Assembly (NCBI GenBank): GCA_900539595.1
Contig: UQCQ01000005.1
Span: 1 to 64,000, forward strand
Direction: 5' to 3'
DNA: 64,000 nt
Origin: an uncultured Mollicutes bacterium
GTDB taxonomy: Bacteria; Bacillota_I; Bacilli_A; RFN20; CAG-826
The notes beneath the pieces are model-generated. The model was not told the origin of the DNA. It searched no databases and saw only the letters and a program-made list of their open reading frames with translations. Position numbers and translations under genes: made by a program. Positions 9,670-17,646 of the stretch are shown here, one piece after another. The first letter of the stretch is position 1. Each line of letters begins with the position of its first letter.

Positions 9670-10567
9670 AACCGAGAAGCATCATTTGGCCATTGTTATC
9701 CGTCAAAAGCTGGCTCACAAGCGTCCACACCTCTTCGTGACAAGTGGAAAGTGAACTGCAATTAATTAAAAAACTATTTGGATCGAATTCTGATTGACCT
9801 TTTTGGGAACGAACTTTATTAATTTTTGAAACAATCGCCGCGAACCATCGCCAGGACGAATAGGAACCAGGATCCGCTATCATCATTTCAATTACATAAA
9901 AGAACACAGCGTAAGCGAAAGAGGAATTAACAAGTCCTTCTAACTGCATTGAATTGGTTTGTATTAGTTTAATGTTTCGGGTTATTTCCGGATTCGCGTT
10001 GATAATTATTTTGTCGCCATTTAAATCAATTGTATAAGGATGCTTTGTATCTTTTTCTTTCAGCTCGTGGATTGCGACAATTTGGCTTAAGCCCTTTACG
10101 GCGTTAGTTTTTATATGAGCTACTCGCCCATACCCAAGAATTTGAGCCTTCTCTAAAGCAAATTTTTGGTTGGAAAAATGCCTATAAATCGGATCTACAA
10201 ACCCAGGATCATAAGTTAATTCCGTCTTTCCCGTCGTAACGATGAGCGGCGTAATGTCAAGATTTGTGGTTAGTCTCAAAGCAGAGGCATTGATCTCGAT
10301 AACCATGCCTTCCTCGTAATCTTGGAATTTACGCGTCGTGTCCTGTTCTAGACACACAACAATTTTCGCTCGGTTCTCAGAAATCATTTCTTCAAGAGGG
10401 GGGCATAAAAGATCCACGGAAACAGCAATTTTATAAATTGGTTCTTCGTTAGACTCAGGAGTGTGAACAATTTCTACGCTCGTCTTAAAATGAGAACCGT
10501 TCGTGTAATCCCCTCCATCTTCCAACAAAATCGGAATAGGCCGATTTCCTTTATTTGGTACTTTCAT
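9635..10567 (-). CDS. Hypothetical protein in GHKL-ATPase operon
   Basis: The 310-residue protein has no recognised domain. The N-terminal half is beta-rich (residues about 1-150) and the C-terminal half helical, with a SSFAYAVFFYVIEMM segment and a WRWFAAIVSKI helix. It overlaps the ATPase gene upstream by 17 bases and the 272-residue gene downstream by 35 bases, so its product probably works in the same complex or pathway. It is a candidate partner or effector of the GHKL ATPase. No catalytic motif is visible. Confidence 0.75.
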   Translation of the reverse strand: MKVPNKGNRPIPILLEDGGDYTNGSHFKTSVEIVHTPESNEEPIYKIAVSVDLLCPPLEEMISENRAKIVVCLEQDTTRKFQDYEEGMVIEINASALRLTTNLDITPLIVTTGKTELTYDPGFVDPIYRHFSNQKFALEKAQILGYGRVAHIKTNAVKGLSQIVAIHELKEKDTKHPYTIDLNGDKIIINANPEITRNIKLIQTNSMQLEGLVNSSFAYAVFFYVIEMMIADPGSYSSWRWFAAIVSKINKVRSQKGQSEFDPNSFLINCSSLSTCHEEVWTLVSQLLTDNNGQMMLLGFESAGRFAENQ

Positions 10568-12614
10568 CTTTTACACCCTCCTGTTGTGGCTTTGTTTGTT
10601 CAATGTGCTGCACTACACTCGCCGATTCTATAAGGCTCGACCTAAATGGAGCGGCAAAATTAATTTCCAAATGAACGTATAAATCGCTACCAACTCGGAC
10701 CCCTTTGATAACGTGGTCATTTTCAATTTCCGTTAAAACTTCCCCTGTGACTAGATCGACCGCGTCATTCACTTTGGGCAAATAATCGTTGATATTCCCT
10801 TGCTCGTTAACCGCCAACACAGAAATATCAATGCATTTTGACTTGTAAACGGAGCTGTCAATTTTCCCAACTAATTCCACTTTTTTCGAGTATGGGCTAT
10901 GAATATCGCGGAAGGTTCCTTTAACTTGAACAACACGGTCATACCCCGTTTTTCCGTCACCTGGAACAACTGGCACGTTTTCTGTTTTCGTTTCGCGTTC
11001 GCCGTTCCATGTTTTGTGCGAATCATCGTTATGATTCCATTGTTCTTTTCTTTGCCCCATAAGTAGGCCTTCTGGGTCAGGTTTAGACGAGTCGCGTTTT
11101 CTTGGCTTTCTTTTTTTAATTTTCTTCTCTTGGGGCGCGGGCTCTAGTTCCAGCATGGGCTTTACCCCTTCTTCAGCATCGGAAGTTTTCAAATCCCCCG
11201 GCAAAGCGATAAAACTAGTTAGGCCAGCTAATTCAATATCTGTTTTTGAAGAATCAACCTGCCCAAAATGACCGACTTCCTGAGCAACCCAACTTTCAAA
11301 ATTTTTAATGGCTTTCCCGACTTCTTTCGCTTTGCTTTCGCCAAGTGGTTGTAGGTTGTACTCGGTATGATTTCCAGACTCAGCGGCAAGTAGGTAATCA
11401 GAGCCGATTTTGCTGTGGATAACCACAATTGAAAAAACTGGTTTTTGTATTCTTATGTCTCTGGTGATCGTTTTCATTCCAAAAGACCTGAATAATTGCC
11501 AACATTTAACATCTACGTCAGGCGACGCGTTCATATACAAGGTTAAATCTCCAAGGACGGGATCCGTTTGTTTGACAATTCTATATATGGCTTCGTCGTC
11601 GTTTTGTTTCAAAGTATCAATCAAAAGCTTTGCGTCATGAATCAATTCGTAAAGTTCCCGCGAATCACCTTCGTCGGACTCAAACGATTCGACTACATCA
11701 GATATAGAACTCGCGTTTAGTGCTATGGTCTCTTTGCCTTCCTGCTTTATATCGAGCGTAAAGACTCCATTGAGAATGGCGGGATAAAAATTAATAATTG
11801 CATATAAAGCGAACCGTTTGGCCCAATAAGGATCTGAAAGTGCTGTGTTGCCGTCGGTTCCAAGAATTATGACATCGCTGCCTTTTTCATCTCTGCTAAA
11901 TAAATCAACTTTAAAATCACGAGTCTCTTCTGTGCCAAGCGCTCGAATAGAAGAGCAATCCCCGGAAATGACACTCTCGTAGTCATCGTATACTAGAAAA
12001 TTTCCTTCTGGCTGATACGTCGTCTTGTCAACACGGCTCGAATTTAAACGCGCCGAACCAACCAAACCGTAGCCCTCATCTGTTTTCGTTGCGTAAATTA
12101 CCGTGGAGATTTGGCTGAAAGGAAAGGTAGCGTTTTTACCGACGCCCACTCCGCCGGCGCTAGAAGCTTCTTTCGCGGAAGTACCATCATCAAAAAGGAG
12201 TTTCCAAATCGCTTTTGTTTTATCAAATTTCGATATGCCCTCAAGGCCTTTCGTATTGAAGTCAGAAAACTTCAAATAACGGCAACGCGAGGAATCAAGA
12301 AGGGCAAGTTGGCTTTCACACTTAGGAACGATTCTATTATTTGGATTTTCAGCACTGGCAAAATCTAGAGTGCCTTTAATGTGCGCTTTTAATTCATCCA
12401 ATTTAAGAGCATCGTGTAAATCCGATAGGGAGACAGTTCCATCTTCCACCACAAGTCTTGCAGGATTTGTCGTCCTCGCGTCAACTGCGTTTTGTATCAA
12501 TTCACGTACCAGCGTTTCTAATTTTGTGGTTCCAGCCAATTTAGAATCATCGGCGAGTTTCGCACGCGGCGAAGGATCTTTCCAAAAAATCCAGCCAAAA
12601 TTATTGCTAGTCAT
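10551..12614 (-). CDS. MutL/MORC-like GHKL ATPase
   Basis: The 687-residue protein has the GHKL N-box near the N-terminus (LVRELIQNAVDAR, about residues 34-46), a DFNTKGL segment (G1-like), and a glycine-rich ATP lid (SAGGVGVGKNATFPFS, about 153-168). A long C-terminal part follows, with a basic KKIKKRKPRKR stretch that could contact nucleic acid. GHKL ATPases of the MutL/MORC type are established companions of restriction-modification loci and of the MZA (MutL, Z1, DUF, AIPR) defence system. No Z1 helicase is present here. Its ATG follows the preceding TAA directly (12615/12614), so translation is coupled. Confidence 0.85.
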   Translation of the reverse strand: MTSNNFGWIFWKDPSPRAKLADDSKLAGTTKLETLVRELIQNAVDARTTNPARLVVEDGTVSLSDLHDALKLDELKAHIKGTLDFASAENPNNRIVPKCESQLALLDSSRCRYLKFSDFNTKGLEGISKFDKTKAIWKLLFDDGTSAKEASSAGGVGVGKNATFPFSQISTVIYATKTDEGYGLVGSARLNSSRVDKTTYQPEGNFLVYDDYESVISGDCSSIRALGTEETRDFKVDLFSRDEKGSDVIILGTDGNTALSDPYWAKRFALYAIINFYPAILNGVFTLDIKQEGKETIALNASSISDVVESFESDEGDSRELYELIHDAKLLIDTLKQNDDEAIYRIVKQTDPVLGDLTLYMNASPDVDVKCWQLFRSFGMKTITRDIRIQKPVFSIVVIHSKIGSDYLLAAESGNHTEYNLQPLGESKAKEVGKAIKNFESWVAQEVGHFGQVDSSKTDIELAGLTSFIALPGDLKTSDAEEGVKPMLELEPAPQEKKIKKRKPRKRDSSKPDPEGLLMGQRKEQWNHNDDSHKTWNGERETKTENVPVVPGDGKTGYDRVVQVKGTFRDIHSPYSKKVELVGKIDSSVYKSKCIDISVLAVNEQGNINDYLPKVNDAVDLVTGEVLTEIENDHVIKGVRVGSDLYVHLEINFAAPFRSSLIESASVVQHIEQTKPQQEGVKDESTK

Positions 12615-13622
12615 TTAATCATCCTCCCATAATGGTTTATAAAGCGGGGCGAGCTTAGGCGCTGCTTCCTCTTTCTTCGTATTAGAAACAAAAGATTTCG
12701 TTCCTTTGTCAAAGTGGTAATTTGTGATGCCGGCCATGTCAAAAGCCTTTTTAATGGCCAAAACCTTGGAATCGACATAAATCTCAGCGTAAAGATTCCG
12801 GGCAACAACTCCACCGACAACCCAATTAAATGCGTCATCCAAGAGAATGGATCTGCCGTTACGGCTATTAACAAAAGACTGTATTTCTAGCAATCTAGAT
12901 TCGCTAACGGATATGTCTGCAATAGACCAAACATCGTATGGGCTCCACAAAAAGAGAGAACCAAATTTTCTTTCTTTTAACTGCTTGATTGTTTGGTCCG
13001 TGGGCAAGCAAAATCTATCAGCTAAAATATTAATGTTAAAAGGTTTGTGACCATTTTCCGACAGCAGTTGTTGGACCAACGATTCCTTTGTGGGTTCAAA
13101 CCCAGGTTCGGCAGCAATAATCATGCCAGAACGATTCCACGAGGCTTCTTGAAGCGTGCAGTTATCTTCTAGTGTTCTTAAGGTACAGTGTGCCTTTTTC
13201 AAATCATCCCCCAATTTCTTAAAGAGGAAATCTCCAGTAACGATTTTGTACTGCTTCAGCAATCCTAATAATTTCGGTTTAACGTCTTTTACTGAAAAAG
13301 AATCCTGCACACCCACAGCCACGCTGGGTGATGGTGTCTTTATCGCAAGAGGAGTTATTGACTTTGAATTTTCTAAACGCGCAAGCGCCTTTTCGATGTA
13401 ACTCGATGTGCATTTTGCAGCAAATCTTGGGGCGATGGCATTCAAAACAATCGCGGTTTCGCTAGTAGGCAAACCGAGTTCAGCAACTATTTTTTGGGCA
13501 AGAGAATATGGATTTGGCTCTTTGTTCTCAGATTCTGAAATTAGCCGCAATGCCGTTTCGAGCAACGGCTTTACATACGCGGGGTTATTAAGAAGGTGGG
13601 GTTTGGCCAATTCGATTTTCAT
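12615..13622 (-). CDS. Hypothetical protein in GHKL-ATPase operon
   Basis: This 335-residue protein has no domain I can name. Residues about 1-100 are helical, about 105-200 look like a winged-helix or OST-HTH-like unit (repeated hydrophobic pattern with LLGLLKQYKIVTGDFLFKKL), and the tail is Lys/Pro-rich. It could be the nucleic-acid-recognition part of the system, but this is only inference. It overlaps the upstream 75-residue gene in an ATGA arrangement and touches the ATPase gene without a gap. Confidence 0.75.
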   Translation of the reverse strand: MKIELAKPHLLNNPAYVKPLLETALRLISESENKEPNPYSLAQKIVAELGLPTSETAIVLNAIAPRFAAKCTSSYIEKALARLENSKSITPLAIKTPSPSVAVGVQDSFSVKDVKPKLLGLLKQYKIVTGDFLFKKLGDDLKKAHCTLRTLEDNCTLQEASWNRSGMIIAAEPGFEPTKESLVQQLLSENGHKPFNINILADRFCLPTDQTIKQLKERKFGSLFLWSPYDVWSIADISVSESRLLEIQSFVNSRNGRSILLDDAFNWVVGGVVARNLYAEIYVDSKVLAIKKAFDMAGITNYHFDKGTKSFVSNTKKEEAAPKLAPLYKPLWEDD

Positions 13623-13846
13623 TTTTTAAAAGAAAAGGTCCTCGTTGTAGCGTTCGCGACATTAAACGCAATTTTCAGATCCCTAACCGCTTCGTCTATC
13701 GCTCGTAGGATCTGCGCAGCTTCTTCAGGCGTATATGTGTAATTGTGTTTGTTGGCGCAATTGCTCAGAATTCTTATATCGTTAATTACTTTGTTTGTTC
13801 TTGCTTCAGCGATTCTTTCGAAGCGCTCGTGTTTTTCGTTTTCCAT
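13619..13846 (-). CDS. Small helical protein, first gene of GHKL-ATPase operon
   Basis: The 75-residue protein is predicted to be all helical (EEAAQILRAIDEAVRDLKIAF). It resembles small coiled or antitoxin-like partners but has no named family. The TGA stop overlaps the next ATG. The promoter is unusually clear: TTGACA (13875-13880 on the complement), a 16-nt spacer and AATAAT (13853-13858), only 6 nt before the ATG. With no Shine-Dalgarno site, the operon transcript probably starts at or next to the ATG. A palindrome at 13901-13921 lies just upstream of the -35 box. Confidence 0.75.
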   Translation of the reverse strand: MENEKHERFERIAEARTNKVINDIRILSNCANKHNYTYTPEEAAQILRAIDEAVRDLKIAFNVANATTRTFSFKK

Positions 13847-13852
13847 ATTTAA

Positions 13853-13921
13853 ATTATTTGCCTAGAAAATACTTTGTCAACTTTATTTTTAATTTTTAGT
13901 GCTAGGATTCAATTTCCTAGC
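13853..13921 (-). promoter_or_regulatory. Promoter and palindrome of the GHKL-ATPase operon
   Basis: On the minus strand, TTGACA and AATAAT are separated by 16 nt, and the ATG is 6 nt further. Upstream is the inverted repeat GCTAGGA/TCCTAGC (13901-13907 and 13915-13921), with extra CTAG half-sites in the spacer (13862) and near 13950. The arrangement fits a repressor operator. Confidence 0.65.
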
Positions 13922-14025
13922 CTTGTTTTTTGATTTTTAGGTTAAGCAAATTGCTAGTTATAAGAAATAACGCAATCAATAATTGCAGTTCGCTTTTTTC
14001 GGTTTGGAAAGCATAATCTATGTAT

Positions 14026-14649
14026 ATGAGAAATTATCAATCAAGCCAAACAATGGCCCTTGAAAATTTTGAGGATCTAAACTCGATTTCATTTTGCATT
14101 AATGAAATTCAGTCCTGTCTAAAAAACGAATGTTACCTAGCTGCCCTTTCACTCGCTCTCGCTCTGCCCGACGTTTTTGCCAAAATTGAATATGGAAAGA
14201 CTGGCAGATCTTCTTATGAGCAATGGTTCAACCATCACGTTCGTAATTATTTTGGCCTGCTTTATTCCGATGAATTTTATACGAAAGGGGATCAAATTTG
14301 TTTCAGTGGTGAGGCCTGTTATCAACTCCGTTGTGCTCTCTTTCACGAAGCTAGCGATCACATAAAAGCCAAAACGGGGATCGACGAATTTGTTCTCGTC
14401 ATGAATAAAGAACCGTTCGCGCGTGGGAATGTTGCGGGAACGGAAATGTGTTTGAACGGCGAAAAAACAGGTGTGAAAACCGTAACCACAAAGAACTATT
14501 TGTATATATCTGTAACGGAACTTTGCAACGGTATTATCGATGCCGTTAAAGATTACACGCAGGCGCATCCCGAAGTTCTAAGCAAGTTTCCCACAATAAG
14601 AATGAATCGGGGCGGTGGAAAAGTTAATAAAAGCTTTTCTACTTTCTAG
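14026..14649 (+). CDS. HEPN-like protein
   Basis: The protein of about 207 residues is helical in its first half and carries YQLRCALFHEAS at about residues 105-116. That is an R-x4-H motif like the catalytic motif of HEPN RNases and HEPN-like partner proteins. It lacks any other named domain. I placed the start at ATG 14026, 8 nt after a CATAAT box (14012-14017); ATG 14020 in the same frame is equally possible. It is divergent from the GHKL operon and closes the defence island, so a role as an RNase effector or toxin is possible but unproven. Confidence 0.65.
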   Translation: MRNYQSSQTMALENFEDLNSISFCINEIQSCLKNECYLAALSLALALPDVFAKIEYGKTGRSSYEQWFNHHVRNYFGLLYSDEFYTKGDQICFSGEACYQLRCALFHEASDHIKAKTGIDEFVLVMNKEPFARGNVAGTEMCLNGEKTGVKTVTTKNYLYISVTELCNGIIDAVKDYTQAHPEVLSKFPTIRMNRGGGKVNKSFSTF

Positions 14650-14841
14650 TTTCGGCAACAATCGACAAAATAGCCTTTCAAACCTGTTCTACATCCAATT
14701 GATGTGAAACAAAACGAAGGGGGCAACGAATCCGAAAACCTTTGGGCAAGAAGCGAGGGTAGCAGGAAAAGGGTCAAATCCTATTACCGTCTAAGTCGGG
14801 CAGTTGTTTTGATAAGATCCAAGAAATTCTTGCTAGTTTCC

Positions 14842-15903
14842 TCACGTTTTCGTTATCTCATCGAATTCGTTTCTTGTAACAAGTTTTAGGACGCTTAAGT
14901 CTAATTGACTTGCGAGTTTCGCTTTTTCTTTTTCGTTATAGCAAACTAGATACCCCACATTGAGGCATCTTCTCAGGATATATCCGCGGCCCATCCACTC
15001 CTTGGTAACGCCCATGACTTCATCAATATGCATTTTCATCTCATTGGAAATGCTGAATCGTTTTTCTAACGGGGTATTGGATGGGGCTTCCCGTTCGAAA
15101 ATAGCATTTAGCTCATCATTAAGGGACTTTAAGGCTTTCTTCCTTTCGTTGCTTAAGCGTTTCCGTTCCATCCGCTTTTTATGGGCCTTCATCATTTTTT
15201 CGTAGGTAGTGATCGATTCCAGTTTGCATTGCGGGCATTCTTGAATTAACTGAGCAACGTTTTTCCCCGTTTTTTCAACAATCGCTTTCAATACCAACAT
15301 GGTCATTAACGAATCGTCATCCGGACGGTGCGGGGCGATACCTTCCTTGCTTATATGAAGAGCTTCCATTGCCACTCCTAAAGATGCAAGGCGCTTGCAT
15401 TTCCAAATAAAGGTTTGAAATAAAGCCTGAACGTCGTAGCTTACAAAGGATATTTTTGGCAAATCATAACGGCGGCATTGATCGAGCAAAGCTTGAATAT
15501 CGTTTTCGCTCGACCAAAGAAAAATCAGGATTCCTTCTTGCTGGATATAACGTCGAACCTCGTCATAATAAACATCAAACTTCGGAGCATTTCTATATTG
15601 GCTATGCGAATGGGCAAGAACTAAATCTGGACGTCCTTTCCGTCCTTTCAAATGGAACTTTCCTGCTTTGCCAGGATCTATCAAGATATCGCGTTTAGAA
15701 TCAGGGATAAGGCGGAACGAGGAGTCGGTCATTAAGCTCCCCCATTCGCACATTTTGTAGAGGTTGTTGAAACAATTGGAAGATTCCGTGTCAAAAAATA
15801 AGTAATTCACATCGCTCCTTTCCCTTCCCTTGGTTTTATTATAAATCACGTAGCAGCCTTTGGGGATAGGCCTGAGGCTGCTACGGCCAATAACTTCAAT
15901 CAC
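14842..15903 (-). CDS. DEDD-family exonuclease, DnaQ/RNase T-like
   Basis: The 353-residue protein has a DnaQ-type 3'-5' exonuclease layout: ExoI FFDTES (about residues 31-36), ExoII-like SSENDIQALLD (about 133-143) and ExoIII-like HRPDDDSLMT (about 208-217), with the expected H-x4-D. The C-terminal 60 residues (GRGYILRRC...ITRNEF-like) have a BRCT-like pattern, preceded by a Lys-rich helical linker. It overlaps the AAA protease gene by 4 bases (ATGA) and is the last gene of the operon. The inferred role is DNA or RNA trimming in repair or defence. Confidence 0.75.
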   Translation of the reverse strand: MIEVIGRSSLRPIPKGCYVIYNKTKGRERSDVNYLFFDTESSNCFNNLYKMCEWGSLMTDSSFRLIPDSKRDILIDPGKAGKFHLKGRKGRPDLVLAHSHSQYRNAPKFDVYYDEVRRYIQQEGILIFLWSSENDIQALLDQCRRYDLPKISFVSYDVQALFQTFIWKCKRLASLGVAMEALHISKEGIAPHRPDDDSLMTMLVLKAIVEKTGKNVAQLIQECPQCKLESITTYEKMMKAHKKRMERKRLSNERKKALKSLNDELNAIFEREAPSNTPLEKRFSISNEMKMHIDEVMGVTKEWMGRGYILRRCLNVGYLVCYNEKEKAKLASQLDLSVLKLVTRNEFDEITKT

Positions 15904-17306
15904 AGGTTACCCACGGGATGAACTTCTTCTACAGGCTGTTGCTTTTTACGTTCTTTTTGGAAGCGATCCACAAGCCTTGTTAGTTCTTCGCTCGACAAGG
16001 ATTTCCTCTTCTTTAACAAGGGATAAATCATCATGCCGAGGGGCTTCAGGTCTTCAATGTATTTCTTCGCCGCCTGATATTGCTTGGTAAGGACTTCGAC
16101 GTATTTCCTTCCCCTTAATCCAGGATCATTTTTATTGAGCATGCGGTTAATGGAGAACCCACTGGAGGATTGACTTTCAACTTCAAAAAACGGCAGATAC
16201 TCGAATCCGAATACGGCGTTACGGAGAAGCATGTCAATCTTGGTGATGGCGGTGGAGATATCGGAACTACTTCCGCAGAACCTCTTGCCGAGGAAGACTT
16301 CTTCTCCGGCCATGCCTCCTAAATCCACGGATACGGACTCTAGAATATCCTCCGCGGACATATCGTCGTCGTCTTTTCTTCTTAAGGATGAGATCGGACG
16401 ATAGTCATCGGTTTCCATTCTTCCTAGGATTTCGCCGTATTTTTCCACCGAGAGGGAACCCACGTTTTGATTTAATCCGTATTGAACGAGGAAGTGTCCA
16501 ATCTCGTGAAAGCAGGTGGAATCCTTGGGTTCTTCCTTCGCTTCTTTTTTGATTTCCCCAAATCGAATCGTGGGAATCACTTCATTGATAATACCCATCG
16601 ATAGATTCTCTTTTCCACGGACCGAGACGATGATGGATTCATTGATCAAAGATTTGATATCCGCGCCGGAGAAGCCTTTGGTTTTTCTAGCAATTTCTAG
16701 ACCCTTTATTCCCTGGACGTTGGCTTTCTTTAGATATAAATCCGCGATAGCTGCCCGGTCTTCTAGGGAGGGGGCACGGAAGGTGATGCGTTTTTCTAAA
16801 CGCCCGCTTCGCTTCAAAGCAGGCGGGACGGTGTTTCTACTATTGGTTGTAGCAATGACTAGTACTCCATCAGAGGAGCCAATGCCATCAATTTCAGTGA
16901 GCAAGGACTTCAACGTCTTCCTCGAATAATCGGATTGGAAGCCATAGAATCCGGAGGTATCCGTCGAACTAACCAGTTCATCTAGCTCATCGATAAAGAT
17001 GATAGAGGGAACGGTTTCTTTGGCTTTCTTAAATACTTCTTTGATCGATTGGATGGTTGCTTCTTCGTTTTCGGATTCCCCCGCTTCAAATTCATAGAGG
17101 GGGACGCCGGCTTCCGTAGAAATCGCCTTGGCAAACATCGTCTTTCCTACTCCTGGCATGCCACAGAGTAGTAACCCCTTGGGGATTGAAGCCCCTTTGG
17201 AACGGTAGAGCTCGTAATTTTTGAGGACGTCAATGAGTTTGACGGCTTCTTCTTTTTCTTCTTGATATCCCGCGATATCAGCAAGATAGACTTTTTCTTG
17301 GTTCAT
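15900..17306 (-). CDS. Soluble FtsH-like AAA+ protease (M41)
   Basis: The 468-residue protein has an AAA+ domain (Walker A GMPGVGKT at about 48-55, Walker B IIFIDELDEL, second region of homology TTNSRNTVPPALKRSGRLEKR). A peptidase M41 domain follows, with the zinc motif HEIGH at about residues 268-272 and a likely third ligand in SSSDIS. Unlike FtsH it starts directly at the AAA domain and has no membrane segment, so it should be cytosolic. The active-site residues look intact. It is in one operon with a DEDD exonuclease and an HTH-like protein, which is not the usual housekeeping ftsH context. Confidence 0.85.
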   Translation of the reverse strand: MNQEKVYLADIAGYQEEKEEAVKLIDVLKNYELYRSKGASIPKGLLLCGMPGVGKTMFAKAISTEAGVPLYEFEAGESENEEATIQSIKEVFKKAKETVPSIIFIDELDELVSSTDTSGFYGFQSDYSRKTLKSLLTEIDGIGSSDGVLVIATTNSRNTVPPALKRSGRLEKRITFRAPSLEDRAAIADLYLKKANVQGIKGLEIARKTKGFSGADIKSLINESIIVSVRGKENLSMGIINEVIPTIRFGEIKKEAKEEPKDSTCFHEIGHFLVQYGLNQNVGSLSVEKYGEILGRMETDDYRPISSLRRKDDDDMSAEDILESVSVDLGGMAGEEVFLGKRFCGSSSDISTAITKIDMLLRNAVFGFEYLPFFEVESQSSSGFSINRMLNKNDPGLRGRKYVEVLTKQYQAAKKYIEDLKPLGMMIYPLLKKRKSLSSEELTRLVDRFQKERKKQQPVEEVHPVGNL

Positions 17307-17326
17307 ATTTTATTTTCCTTTCTAAA

Positions 17327-17626
17327 TTAACGATAACGGACAACATCTTCGTCGTACTGCCTTCTTCGAATTTCATCAATGAGGTAACGCTTACTTACCT
17401 CCGATGACTTTTTCGCCGAAAACACGGTGATCAGAATTTCGTTATTTTCAGATACGATATATTTGTAGCCATCGAACAAATAACAGAGCGTTCCTCTTTG
17501 GTTGCTCTCGTCTACAAGCGGGATTCCCCGTTCTAACGCAAGGGTGAATTTCCGGTACATTTCCTCCTGATTTTTGATTTTTTGGCGCTGCTTAAAACGA
17601 GCATGCGCATGCTTGGATAATTTCAT
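17327..17626 (-). CDS. Small basic protein of unknown function
   Basis: I chose the ATG at 17626 because AAAGGGGGA precedes it at a normal distance; the frame is open to 17692 but without a better start. The protein of about 99 residues begins with SKHAHARFKQR, a pattern like DUF4258-type or small RNA-interferase-like proteins. It continues with a beta-hairpin region (CYLFDGYKYIVSENNEILITVFS). It lies between the 581-residue gene and the protease gene with short spacing, so all should be cotranscribed. The function is unknown. Confidence 0.6.
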   Translation of the reverse strand: MKLSKHAHARFKQRQKIKNQEEMYRKFTLALERGIPLVDESNQRGTLCYLFDGYKYIVSENNEILITVFSAKKSSEVSKRYLIDEIRRRQYDEDVVRYR

Positions 17627-17646
17627 AGTTGTCCCCCTTTTAACCT

